From Alphaproteobacteria bacterium (GTDB lineage Bacteria; Pseudomonadota; Alphaproteobacteria; Acetobacterales; Acetobacteraceae), in assembly GCA_026400815.1 (NCBI GenBank), contig JAPLOI010000075.1:124001-188000 (forward strand): 64,000 bases of DNA, given 5' to 3'. The notes under the pieces are model-generated. The model did no database searches. It saw only the letters and a program-made list of their open reading frames with translations, and was not told where the DNA came from. A program made the position numbers and the translations under genes. How positions within the stretch are numbered: the stretch's first letter is position 1; each line of letters begins with the position of its first letter. This document shows positions 34,583-43,754 of this stretch, in pieces.

Positions 34583-34681
34583 GTTCTTTTTTGAAAAAAA
34601 GAACCAAAAAACTTTTGTTCGTTTGGCTCTCGGGTGCCAGTGAGAAAAGTCTTTTTGCTTCTTTTTCTACAGAAAAAGAAG
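34583..34681 (+). repeat. Intergenic multi-hairpin repeat, copy R4, fused to pbpC
   Basis: Starts 13 nt after the macroglobulin stop. H1 is at 34583-34604 and lacks the outermost G-C pair (GTTC...GAAC). No convincing H2 is seen. H3 is an 11-bp perfect stem, CTTCTTTTTCT (34658-34668) with AGAAAAAGAAG (34671-34681), identical to that of R5. Unlike R2 and R5, the element does not end in an AGGAG site; its 3' half is open in the pbpC frame and encodes that protein's first residues. Confidence 0.75.
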
Positions 34682-36568
34682 ATTCTTGCTTGTTTCCTTG
34701 TCCTGCTCGCGGGGCTGTGGGCGTTGGACCGAGCCTTCCCCCCGGCGCTCGGCCGCTTGCACGCTGTCGGCACCGAGGTGCTGGCACGTGACGGCCGCAC
34801 GCTGGCGCTCCTGCCGGCCGAGGGCGGCGTATGGCGCTTTCGCGTGCGCGCTGAGGACGTATCGCCCGCATTGATCGAGACCTTGGTGCGGGTGGAAGAC
34901 CGGCGCTTCTGGTGGCACCCGGGCGTGGATCCCGTGGCGCTGGCGCGGGCGGTTTGGCAGGACATCCGGGCGGGGCGCATCGTCTCGGGCGGATCGACGC
35001 TGACGATGCAGGCGGCGCGGTTGCTGGAGCCGCGGCCGCGGACGGTGCGCAGCAAGCTGATCGAGGTGGCGCGCGCGGTGCAGCTGGAGTGGCGCTACTC
35101 CAAGCGGGAGATTTTGGGCATCTGGCTGACGCTGGCACCCTATGGCGGCAATCTGGAAGGCGTGCGGGCCGGGAGCCTGGCGTGGTTCGGGGTTGGGCCG
35201 CAGCACCTGGATGCCGCGCAGGCAGCGCTGCTGGTGGCGATTCCGCGCCGGCCGGAGGCGCTGCGGCCAGACCGGCATGCGGAGCGGGCGCGGGCGCTCA
35301 GGGACCGGATCCTGGGCTGGGATGGCGGCATGGTGCCGGACCGGCGGGTGGCGCTGCCACGGCACGCGCGGCAGGCGGTGGCGGGGCTGAAGGGCGAGCG
35401 CGTGGAGACGGTGCTCGATCTTTCCTTGCAGCGCGCGCTGGAACGCTTGGCGGAGGAACGGCTGCGCGGGCTGCCGGAGCGGGCTTCCTTGGCGATCGTG
35501 GTGGCGGAGATGGGGGCGCGGGAACTGCGGGCGGTGGTCTCGGGCGGGGCGGGGATGCAGGCGGGCCGGGCGGCGGCGATGGACCTCAGCCGCGCGGTGC
35601 GCTCGCCGGGCTCGGCGATGAAGCCGTTCATCTATGCGATGGCGTTCCAAGACGGGATCGCGGGGCCAGCCACAAGGGTGGATGATCTACCGCGCCGCTT
35701 CGGCGCCTATGCGCCGGAGGATTTCGACCGAACCTTCCAGGGCGGGGTGACAGCGGCGGATGCGCTGCGGCGCTCCTTGAACCTGCCGGCGGTGGCACTG
35801 CTGGACCGCGTGGGGCCGCTGCGCTTTGCCGCGGCGGTGAAGGGGGCAGGGGCGTCGCTGCACTTGCCTCCGGGGGCGGACCCTTCCTTGCCGCTGGCGC
35901 TGGGGGGCGCGGGGATCACGTTGCGGGACCTCGCGGGGCTGTATGCGGCGCTGGGCACCGATGGCAGCGCGGTGCCGTTGCGGCTGCGGCCGGGTCCGAA
36001 CGAGGCGCGGGCCTTCCTGCAGCCGCGCGGCGCGCAGGTGATCGCCGAGGTATTGACGCAGCCTTTCCCGGAGGGCGGGCCGGCCGGCGTGGCGTGGAAG
36101 ACCGGCACCAGCTGGGGCGGGCGCGATGCCTGGGCGATGGGGTTCGATGCCGCGCATGTGGCCGGGGTGTGGGTTGGAAGGCCCGATGGCACGCCGCTGC
36201 CGGGGGCAACGGGGCGGAACCTCGCGCTGCCGCTGCTGTCGCGCGTGATGGGCATGCTGCCACCTTCCCCCCGCCCAGAGCCACGGGCGGAGCGTGTGGC
36301 GGGGCCGAGCCGCGAACGCGCCGGGCAGGAGGAAGCGCTGCGCCTGCTGTTCCCGCCGCCGGGCGCCGTGCTGGGCGGGGAGGGGCCGGTGGTGCTGCGG
36401 GTGATGGGCGGGCGAAGGCCGCTGACCTTCCTGGTGGACGGGGCACGCCTGCCGGCCGACCCGGCCCGTCGCGAGGCGGCCTGGCTGCCGCAAGGGCCCG
36501 GCTTCTACCGCCTGACCGTGCTCGATGCCGAAGGCAGCGCGGCCCGTGCCACGGTGCGCGTGCGGTAG
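34634..36568 (+). CDS. pbpC: Penicillin-binding protein 1C (bifunctional)
   Basis: A 644-residue class A penicillin-binding protein that polymerises and cross-links peptidoglycan. A membrane anchor (I-L-A-C-F-L-V-L-L-A-G-L-W-A-L) is followed by the glycosyltransferase domain with V-E-D-R-R-F-W-W-H-P-G-V-D, G-G-S-T-L-T-M-Q-A-A-R and L-A-P-Y-G-G-N. The transpeptidase has S327-A-M-K330, a S-L-N motif and K-T-G-T-S. The last ~90 residues are the PBP1C C-terminal domain. The start is uncertain: GTG 34634 and TTG 34655 both lie in repeat R4 and have no ribosome site, and the first ~18 residues are repeat-encoded. Pairing with the macroglobulin is a conserved arrangement. Confidence 0.92.
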   Translation: MPVRKVFLLLFLQKKKILACFLVLLAGLWALDRAFPPALGRLHAVGTEVLARDGRTLALLPAEGGVWRFRVRAEDVSPALIETLVRVEDRRFWWHPGVDPVALARAVWQDIRAGRIVSGGSTLTMQAARLLEPRPRTVRSKLIEVARAVQLEWRYSKREILGIWLTLAPYGGNLEGVRAGSLAWFGVGPQHLDAAQAALLVAIPRRPEALRPDRHAERARALRDRILGWDGGMVPDRRVALPRHARQAVAGLKGERVETVLDLSLQRALERLAEERLRGLPERASLAIVVAEMGARELRAVVSGGAGMQAGRAAAMDLSRAVRSPGSAMKPFIYAMAFQDGIAGPATRVDDLPRRFGAYAPEDFDRTFQGGVTAADALRRSLNLPAVALLDRVGPLRFAAAVKGAGASLHLPPGADPSLPLALGGAGITLRDLAGLYAALGTDGSAVPLRLRPGPNEARAFLQPRGAQVIAEVLTQPFPEGGPAGVAWKTGTSWGGRDAWAMGFDAAHVAGVWVGRPDGTPLPGATGRNLALPLLSRVMGMLPPSPRPEPRAERVAGPSRERAGQEEALRLLFPPPGAVLGGEGPVVLRVMGGRRPLTFLVDGARLPADPARREAAWLPQGPGFYRLTVLDAEGSAARATVRVR

Positions 36569-36635
36569 GGCGGCGGCTTTCCAATCCCGCCCGCCCGGTC
36601 TATGCGGCGCCTCTTTGCCAGTGCAGGACCGCCGA

Positions 36636-37772
36636 ATGCCCGATCTGTTCAGCCCCTTCACCCTGAAGGGCGTGACCCTGCGCAACCGCATCGCGATGTC
36701 GCCGATGACGATGTATCGCTCGGTGGACGGGAGGATGGGCGATTTCCACGTGATGCTGATGGGCTCGCGCGCCGCCGGCGGGTTTGGGCTGGTGTTCCCG
36801 GAGCAGATCGCCATCACGCCCGATGGCCGCACCGGCACCAGCTGCGCCGGCATCTGGGACGACAGCCAGATCGAGGGCCTGGCCCGCGTGGCCGCCATCA
36901 TCAAGGACATGGGCGCGGTGCCGGCGATCCAGCTGGGCCATACCGGCCGCAAGGGCAGCGAGAAGAAGCCGTGGGACGGCAAGACGCAGATCGCGCCAGA
37001 CCACCCCGATGGCTGGCAGGTGCGCGCGCCTTCCCCGATCACCTTCGGCGGGCGCTACACCTATCCGGTGCAGGAGCTGAGCGTGGCGGAGATCCACGAG
37101 ATCCACCGCGCCTATGCCGATGCCGCGCGGCGCGCCCTGGCGGCCGGGTTCGAGTGGCTGGAGATGCACTTCGCCCATGGCTACCTCGGCGCCAGCTTCT
37201 TCTCCCCGCTGGCCAACCAGCGCACCGATGACTACGGCGGCAGCCTGGAAAACCGCCTGCGCTACCACCGGGAAGCGATGGACGCGGTGCGCGCGGTATG
37301 GCCGGAACGCCTGCCGCTGACGATCCGGCTGGGCAGCGACGATTTCCACCCCGATGGCGTGCAATTCGACGACGCGGTGTGGGCGGTGGGCGAGCTGAAG
37401 GGCCACGGGCTCGATCTCGCCGATCTCAGCCTGGGCATGAACACGGACGACGTGCGCAACGTCCCGTTCAATGAGGTCGGCTTCATGGTGGAGCGCGCGG
37501 CCCGGGTGCGGCACGAGGTGGGCATCCCCGTGGGCGTCAGCTGGAACCTCGGCATTCCCGCCGCGGCCGATGCGGCGATCCGCGACGAGAAGATCGACCT
37601 GGTGCTGCTGGGCCGGCCGGCGCTGGCCAACCCGCACTGGCCGTTCTACGCCGCGCGCGAACTCGGCCAGCCCGACCCGGTGGCGCTGCTCCCGCAGGAC
37701 TGGTCCTGGTGGCTGCGCAACCGGCCGGGGCCGGAGGGCATCCTGGGCTGGCCGCCCGTCGGGCGAAGCTGA
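36636..37772 (+). CDS. NADH:flavin oxidoreductase of the YqjM-like fold with Thr at the class Cys position
   Basis: A 378-residue FMN TIM barrel starting MPDLFSPFTLKGVTLRNRIA. The segment aligned with P-M-C-Q-Y-S of YqjM reads P-M-T-M-Y-R, so the redox-tuning Cys is Thr, as in classical OYE. Q-L-G-H-T-G-R-K-G-S, M-H-F-A-H-G-Y-L (His/His pair), Y-G-G-S-L-E-N-R-L-R and L-V-L-L-G-R-P-A-L-A-N-P are present, so FMN and hydride-acceptor sites look intact. It probably reduces an unsaturated carbonyl or acts on a degradation intermediate. The ATG at 36636 has CAGGA upstream. It ends 1 nt from the convergent phosphatase gene. Confidence 0.88.
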   Translation: MPDLFSPFTLKGVTLRNRIAMSPMTMYRSVDGRMGDFHVMLMGSRAAGGFGLVFPEQIAITPDGRTGTSCAGIWDDSQIEGLARVAAIIKDMGAVPAIQLGHTGRKGSEKKPWDGKTQIAPDHPDGWQVRAPSPITFGGRYTYPVQELSVAEIHEIHRAYADAARRALAAGFEWLEMHFAHGYLGASFFSPLANQRTDDYGGSLENRLRYHREAMDAVRAVWPERLPLTIRLGSDDFHPDGVQFDDAVWAVGELKGHGLDLADLSLGMNTDDVRNVPFNEVGFMVERAARVRHEVGIPVGVSWNLGIPAAADAAIRDEKIDLVLLGRPALANPHWPFYAARELGQPDPVALLPQDWSWWLRNRPGPEGILGWPPVGRS

Positions 37773-37773
37773 G

Positions 37774-38526
37774 CTACTCCACCAGCCGGGCGCGCAGCAC
37801 GGCCATGCGAGCGTCGTCGAGCCCCAGTTGCTGGTGGAGGTAGGCGTCGATGCTGCCCCAGCCCGTGTGGATCGCCTCATAGGCGGCTTCCAGGAAGGCG
37901 GGCTGTACCGAGAGCAGCGTATCGGCCACCACGGGCGGCAACCCGGCCGAAACCTCGGCATCGCGGCGCCACAGGCGGTTGGTGGCGAGGTAGTCGTGGT
38001 GGATCACCTCCTCCTCCACGCCCAGCGCCGAGAGCAGCAGCATGGCGGCCACCCCGGTGCGGTCCTTGCCGGCGGTGCAGTGGAACAGCAGCGGCGCCGG
38101 CGTCTCGTGCAGCAGCAGGTCAAACATGGTGCGGTAGCGGTGCGCCCAATCGGTGATGTAGCTGCCATAGGCCGCGCGCATCACGCGCACCACGTCTGCC
38201 GCAGTGGAATTCGGGTCCTGCACCAGGTCGCGCAGCGAGGCGCCGATGGTGGGCTGGATGGTCAGTTCGTGGATCGACACGCCCTGGGTGAGCTTCGTCG
38301 GCCAGCGCTCGCGCTCCCCGTCGCCACGGAAATCGACGATGTGGTGCACGCCCAGCGAACGCAGCGCGGCGATGTCCTTCTCCGTCAGCCCGTGCAGGGC
38401 GGCGGAGCGGAACACCTGGCCGCGCTTCACCGTGCCGCCATCGCGCGTCGGCCAGCCGCCGAGGTCGCGCAGATTGCTGACGCCTTCCAGCGCGATGCTG
38501 TGCGGCAGGTCGACGATGCGGGACAT
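37774..38526 (-). CDS. IphP-type tyrosine/serine protein phosphatase
   Basis: A 250-residue dual-specificity-like phosphatase. The N-terminal hallmark S-N-L-R-D-L-G-G-W-P-T-R-D-G is followed by V-F-R-S-A-A-L-H, and the P-loop nucleophile motif is H-C-T-A-G-K-D-R-T-G near residue 150 (Cys nucleophile, Arg phosphate binding). No signal peptide is visible, so it acts in the cytoplasm. It may work on phosphotyrosine or on phosphoinositide-like small molecules, as other PF13350-type enzymes do. Its ATG overlaps the stop of the upstream metallo-beta-lactamase gene by 1 base (TGATG), so the two are translationally coupled. Confidence 0.9.
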   Translation of the reverse strand: MSRIVDLPHSIALEGVSNLRDLGGWPTRDGGTVKRGQVFRSAALHGLTEKDIAALRSLGVHHIVDFRGDGERERWPTKLTQGVSIHELTIQPTIGASLRDLVQDPNSTAADVVRVMRAAYGSYITDWAHRYRTMFDLLLHETPAPLLFHCTAGKDRTGVAAMLLLSALGVEEEVIHHDYLATNRLWRRDAEVSAGLPPVVADTLLSVQPAFLEAAYEAIHTGWGSIDAYLHQQLGLDDARMAVLRARLVE

Positions 38527-39416
38527 CAGGCCGTCTCTCCGTGGTCGAATTCGAAGCGGAAGCCCGCGCCGGCGCGGCGCACCCAGCCCACATGTGGGGC
38601 GCCGAAATGCGCCGGGAAGACGCGGGCATTGGTTTCGCAGCACAGTTCCAGCACCCGGCGGCGGGATTGCTCGGCCTGGACAACATCGGTGCAGAAGCGG
38701 CTGCTCCATTCCGGCCGATAGACCTGGATCGGGTGGTGCATCACGTCGCCCAGGAACACCGCCTGGTCGCCGCCGGAGAGCAGGCGCAGGATGACGTGGC
38801 CGGGCGCATGGCCCGGGGCGGGCTCGATCAGAAGGCCGTCGCCGAGCTGGTCGGTCATTTCCACCACCATGGCCTGGCCGGATTCGATCACCGGCAGCAC
38901 GGAGTCCTGGAAGATGGCGCCTTGGGCGGGGGCGAGGTCCTTGTTCAGCGCGGGGTCCCAATGGTCCCGCTCCACCTTGCTGAACACGTATTTGGCGTTG
39001 GGGAAGGTGGGCACCCAGCGGCCATCGAGCAGCTTGGTGTTCCAGCCGACGTGATCGACATGCAGGTGGGTGCAGAGCACGTAGTCCACCTCCTCCGGCT
39101 GCACGCCGGCCTCGGCGAGGCGCGCGAGGTAGGGGGTATCGAGCATGTGGAAGCGCTCGAAGCCCGGGCGGTCCTTGCCGTTGCCGCAGCACGTGTCCAC
39201 CAGGATGGTGTGGTGCTTGGTGCGGATCACCCAGGAATGGATGGAGGAGATGAACTTGCCGGTCGCGGCCTCGAAATAATTCGGCGAGAGCCAGCCGGCG
39301 TGTTCGGCCAGGATCGCGGGGTCCCAGTCCGGCAGCAAATGCTGGGCGGGGAAGCCGGGGCCGGCGCTTTCGTACACGCGGGTGACGGTGGTTTCGCCGA
39401 TCCTGCGGGTGGTCAT
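38526..39416 (-). CDS. Metallo-beta-lactamase fold hydrolase (lactonase-like)
   Basis: A 296-residue MBL-fold protein starting MTTRRIGETTVTRVYESAGP. The zinc motif is T-H-L-H-V-D-H-V-G, with later A-P-G-H-A-P-G-H, F-L-G-D-V-M-H-H and P-A-H-F-G-A-P-H supplying the remaining ligands. This layout resembles quorum-signal lactonases and related esterases. The ATG at 39416 has AGGAGG 8 nt upstream, preferred over an extension to 39560. It heads a two-gene minus-strand unit with the IphP-type phosphatase (1-base overlap). The substrate is not established; N-acyl homoserine lactone is possible but no LuxI/LuxR genes are near. Confidence 0.87.
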   Translation of the reverse strand: MTTRRIGETTVTRVYESAGPGFPAQHLLPDWDPAILAEHAGWLSPNYFEAATGKFISSIHSWVIRTKHHTILVDTCCGNGKDRPGFERFHMLDTPYLARLAEAGVQPEEVDYVLCTHLHVDHVGWNTKLLDGRWVPTFPNAKYVFSKVERDHWDPALNKDLAPAQGAIFQDSVLPVIESGQAMVVEMTDQLGDGLLIEPAPGHAPGHVILRLLSGGDQAVFLGDVMHHPIQVYRPEWSSRFCTDVVQAEQSRRRVLELCCETNARVFPAHFGAPHVGWVRRAGAGFRFEFDHGETA

Positions 39417-39574
39417 GGGGCGGTTCCTCCTGCCGGGATATGCGGCACATGACAGGAACCGGCCGCGCCGCGCAATGGTGGGGGCAGGGGCGGCGTTTCG
39501 TGTTAATGTTGCGTTGATTGATCGGCGGCAGGCTGCGTTTTCATCTTCCCCTTTACCCAAGCGTCCGGCGACCC

Positions 39575-40150
39575 ATGGACCTGCATCGCATCACCGATCT
39601 CGGCGACCAGGCCGTGATTCTGCCCTTGCTGCTGGCGGTTGGCCTGGTGCTGTTGCTGGCCGGCTGGTGGCGCGGCGCGCTGGCCTGGTTCATCGCCGTG
39701 TCGGCTACGCTCGGGGCGGTGCTTGTGGCCAAGCTCTCCACCATGGCCTGTCAGTCCCTGCTGCCGCCGGTGGGGCTGCTGAGCCCCAGCGGGCATACCG
39801 CCTCGGCCGCGGTGGTGTATGGCGGGCTGCTGGCGCTGGTGATCGGCGGGCCGCGCGCGGCTTTCCTCGCCGGTGCCGCCGTGGCCGGGCTGGTCGGATT
39901 CACGCGCGTGGAACTCGGCGTGCACACGCTGGCAGATGTGGTGGCCGGCGGGTTGATCGGCACGGCCGGCGCCGTGGCGCTTGCCCTGCTTGCCGGCCCG
40001 CGCCCGGCGCTGCGGCGCGGCTGGATCGGCGTGGCGGCGGCCGCCGTGGCGGTGCTGGTGCTGTTCCACGGCCGGCACGTGTATGCCGAGATGCACATCA
40101 GGCAGATGTCCCAGCAGATCTGGCCGCTGAGCCTGTGCGCCGGGCTGTAA
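39575..40150 (+). CDS. PAP2-family membrane phosphatase
   Basis: A 191-residue membrane protein with about five hydrophobic segments. Two of the three PAP2 signature motifs are clear: L-S-P-S-G-H-T-A-S-A (motif 2, catalytic His) and F-T-R-V-E-L-G-V-H-T-L-A-D (motif 3, with Thr for the usual Ser, then Arg, His and Asp). Motif 1 (K-x6-R-P) is degenerate, with only A-K-L-S visible. It would dephosphorylate lipid phosphates such as phosphatidic acid or undecaprenyl pyrophosphate at the membrane. The ATG at 39575 lacks a strong ribosome site. It is divergent from the MBL gene and 63 nt before the flavin reductase-like gene. Confidence 0.82.
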   Translation: MDLHRITDLGDQAVILPLLLAVGLVLLLAGWWRGALAWFIAVSATLGAVLVAKLSTMACQSLLPPVGLLSPSGHTASAAVVYGGLLALVIGGPRAAFLAGAAVAGLVGFTRVELGVHTLADVVAGGLIGTAGAVALALLAGPRPALRRGWIGVAAAAVAVLVLFHGRHVYAEMHIRQMSQQIWPLSLCAGL

Positions 40151-40213
40151 CCGGGGTTTGAAGCGCCGCGCCTCCCCCGGTATGGTCCGCCCGAACGCAC
40201 GGAGGGCCGCCAA

Positions 40214-40825
40214 GTGAGCGACTATTTCTACGAACCCCGTAAGGGCCACGGCCTGCCGCACGACCCGTTCAAGGCGATCGTCGCCCCGCGCCCGATCGGC
40301 TGGGTGGCGACGGTGGATGCGCAGGGCCGGCCCAACCTCGCGCCCTACAGCTTCTTCAACGCCGTCTCCTCCTTCCCGCCGATGGTCTATTTCAACTCGG
40401 AAGGCCGCAAGGACAGCATCGACAACGCCGAGGCGACGCGGGAATTCACCTGCTCCCTGGTCAGCGCCGAGCTGGCGCGTGCCATGAACGCCACCTCTGC
40501 CCCCGTGGCGCATGGCGTGAACGAGTTCGACATGGCCGGGCTGGCCATGGCGCCGAGCACGCGGGTGAAGCCGCCGCGCGTGGCCGAGGCCATCGCCGCG
40601 CTGGAGTGCAAGGTGACGCAAATCATCCAGCTGGCAGACGTGGACGGCAAGCTGCTCGACAGCTGGATGGTGCTGGGCGAGGTGGTGGGCGTGCATATCG
40701 ACGACCGCTGGCTGAAGGACGGCATCTTCGACACCGCCGGCGCCCGCCCGATCGCCCGTTGCGGCTATCGCGGCGACTACACCGAGATCTCCAGCCTGTT
40801 CGAGATGATCCGCCCGACAGCATGA
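40214..40825 (+). CDS. Flavin reductase-like FMN-binding split-barrel protein
   Basis: A 203-residue flavin reductase-like domain protein. The N-terminal V-A-P-R-P-I-G-W-V-A-T-V-D, then N-L-A-P-Y-S-F-F-N-A-V-S and C-S-L-V-S-A-E-L-A are characteristic of the split-barrel FMN-binding fold used by flavin reductases and some decarboxylase partners. It begins with GTG 40214 behind GGAGGG. There is no paired monooxygenase gene in the window, so a free FMN reductase or FMN-storage role cannot be distinguished. A strong GC hairpin at 40834-40856 probably ends its transcript before the suf regulator. Confidence 0.87.
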   Translation: MSDYFYEPRKGHGLPHDPFKAIVAPRPIGWVATVDAQGRPNLAPYSFFNAVSSFPPMVYFNSEGRKDSIDNAEATREFTCSLVSAELARAMNATSAPVAHGVNEFDMAGLAMAPSTRVKPPRVAEAIAALECKVTQIIQLADVDGKLLDSWMVLGEVVGVHIDDRWLKDGIFDTAGARPIARCGYRGDYTEISSLFEMIRPTA

Positions 40826-40833
40826 TCGCGCCG

Positions 40834-40856
40834 GGGCGGGTGTGCCGCACCCGCCC
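40834..40856. terminator. GC-rich hairpin after the flavin reductase-like gene
   Basis: GGGCGGGTG (40834-40842) pairs perfectly with CACCCGCCC (40848-40856) around a 5-nt loop, 9 nt after the stop codon. It has no T-run. It is placed where termination before the suf region would be expected. Confidence 0.45.
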
Positions 40857-40946
40857 TGCTGCCGGCGCAACCGTCTATCCCGCAGGCAATCCAGGGAACC
40901 CGACCGTGCGGCCTTGACGTGCCGGGTCTCGTGGGCCATTTCCCGG

Positions 40947-40972
40947 TAATCAGGACCCGTTGGGTCCGATTA
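40947..40972. promoter_or_regulatory. Candidate operator dyad upstream of the suf regulator
   Basis: TAATC (40947-40951), one extra A, GGACCC (40953-40958), a 3-nt centre, GGGTCC (40962-40967) and GATTA (40968-40972) form a near-perfect dyad ending 26 nt before the regulator ATG. A TTGACG box at 40914-40919 lies upstream. A palindrome here suits a dimeric Rrf2-type autoregulator; this is inferred from position and symmetry. Confidence 0.4.
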
Positions 40973-40998
40973 GCCATCACCGCTTCCGGGACGCTTCG

Positions 40999-41478
40999 AT
41001 GCTGCGCCTGTCCAAGCTCACCGACTATGCCGTGGTCGTGCTGATCCGCCTCGCCGAGGGGGAGCGGCCGACACCGGATTGCGTTCAGACCTCGCCGGGC
41101 CTGGCCGCGGCCACCGGGGTGCCGGAGCCCACCGTGGCCAAGGTGTTGAAGGCGCTTGCGTCCGCCGGGCTCGTTGCCTCCACCCGCGGTGCGCGCGGCG
41201 GCTACCGCCTACTTCGCCCGTTGTGCCAGGTAACGGTGGCCGACGTGATCACCGCCGTGGATGGCCCGATCGCGCTGACGGCCTGCGTGGACGGTTCCAC
41301 GCTCGGCTGCGACGTTTCCTCGGTCTGCGCCGTCAAGGGGCGGTGGGACCTAGTGAACGACGCCATCCAGAATTCGCTGTCGTCCATCACACTGGCCGAC
41401 ATGCGTGCCGCATCCGTTCCGCCGGCCTTCCGCATTCCTGCGGATGCGCCGGCGCTTCTCTCCCGCGCTGCCGAGTAA
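40999..41478 (+). CDS. Rrf2-family Fe-S regulator of the suf operon
   Basis: A 159-residue Rrf2 transcription factor starting [20 protein letters not shown]. The N-terminal winged helix contains [13 protein letters not shown] (recognition helix) and the wing R-G-A-R-G-G-Y-R-L. Three cysteines, in A-C-V-D, L-G-C-D and S-V-C-A (about residues 95-112), match the Fe-S ligands of SUF-associated Rrf2 sensors, so it probably represses suf when cluster-loaded. sufB follows after 14 nt, implying one operon. The ATG at 40999 is chosen because the family begins M-x-R-L-S-K; a longer open frame from 40960 runs into the candidate operator. Confidence 0.9.
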   Translation: MLRLSKLTDYAVVVLIRLAEGERPTPDCVQTSPGLAAATGVPEPTVAKVLKALASAGLVASTRGARGGYRLLRPLCQVTVADVITAVDGPIALTACVDGSTLGCDVSSVCAVKGRWDLVNDAIQNSLSSITLADMRAASVPPAFRIPADAPALLSRAAE

Positions 41479-41492
41479 AAGGGGGGCCAACC

Positions 41493-42992
<1,500 letters not shown>

Positions 42993-43004
42993 GGAAAGAC
43001 TCTG

Positions 43005-43754
43005 ATGCTCCAGATCAACGGCCTGAAGGCCTCCATCGACGGCAAGTCCATCCTCAACGGCATCGACCTCACCGTGCCGCAGGGCGAGGTCCATGCCATC
43101 ATGGGCCCGAACGGCTCCGGCAAATCCACGCTCTCCTACGTGCTGTCGGGCCGCGAGGGCTATGAGGTGGATGGCGGCACCGCCAACTTCGACGGGCAGG
43201 ACATCCTGGCCATGGAGCCGGAGGAACGCGCCGCCGCCGGCCTGTTCCTGGCCTTCCAGTATCCCGTGGAACTGCCGGGCGTGAACAACGCCAACTTCCT
43301 GCGCACCGCGCTCAACGCCCAGCGCCGCGCCCGCGGTGAGGCGGAGCTGGATGCCGTGCAGTTCCTCAAGCTCGCCCGCGCCGAGGCCAAGCGCCTTTCG
43401 ATGCCGGACGACATGCTGAAGCGCAACGTGAACGTCGGCTTCTCCGGCGGCGAGAAGAAGCGCAACGAGGTGCTGCAGATGGCCCTGCTGCGCCCCAAGC
43501 TCGCCATCCTGGACGAGACCGACTCCGGCCTGGACATCGACGCGCTGAAGATCGTGGCCGATGGCGTGAACGCCCTGCGCGGCCCGACCTTCTCGGCCCT
43601 GGTCATCACCCACTACCAGCGCCTGCTGGACCATATCGTGCCGGACCGCGTGCACATCCTGGCCCAGGGCCGCATCGTGAAGTCTGGCGGGCCGGAACTG
43701 GCCCACGCGCTGGAAGCCGGCGGCTACGCGGCCTTCATCCCGGAGGCGGCATGA
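43005..43754 (+). CDS. sufC: Fe-S assembly ATPase SufC
   Basis: A 249-residue ABC-type ATPase that drives conformational change in the SufBC2D scaffold. Walker A is G-P-N-G-S-G-K-S (34-41), the signature region is N-V-G-F-S-G-G-E-K-K-R, Walker B is L-A-I-L-D-E-T-D-S-G-L-D-I-D and the switch is I-T-H-Y-Q-R. These are SufC-type variants rather than transporter forms; no membrane domain is linked. Its stop overlaps the sufD start as ATGA, so translation is coupled and SufC:SufD stoichiometry is probably controlled in this way. Confidence 0.97.
   Translation: MLQINGLKASIDGKSILNGIDLTVPQGEVHAIMGPNGSGKSTLSYVLSGREGYEVDGGTANFDGQDILAMEPEERAAAGLFLAFQYPVELPGVNNANFLRTALNAQRRARGEAELDAVQFLKLARAEAKRLSMPDDMLKRNVNVGFSGGEKKRNEVLQMALLRPKLAILDETDSGLDIDALKIVADGVNALRGPTFSALVITHYQRLLDHIVPDRVHILAQGRIVKSGGPELAHALEAGGYAAFIPEAA

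Noticed and set aside
29476-35055. Very long open reading frame (1859 codons) on the minus strand opposite the macroglobulin and PBP1C genes
   Set aside because: It is a GC-rich shadow frame, rich in Arg/His/Gln with no motifs, opposite two genes with clear domains.
41079-41492. Extension of the sufB frame upstream through the regulator gene
   Set aside because: The regulator frame has full Rrf2 motifs; the sufB family start matches the ATG at 41493 with a ribosome site.
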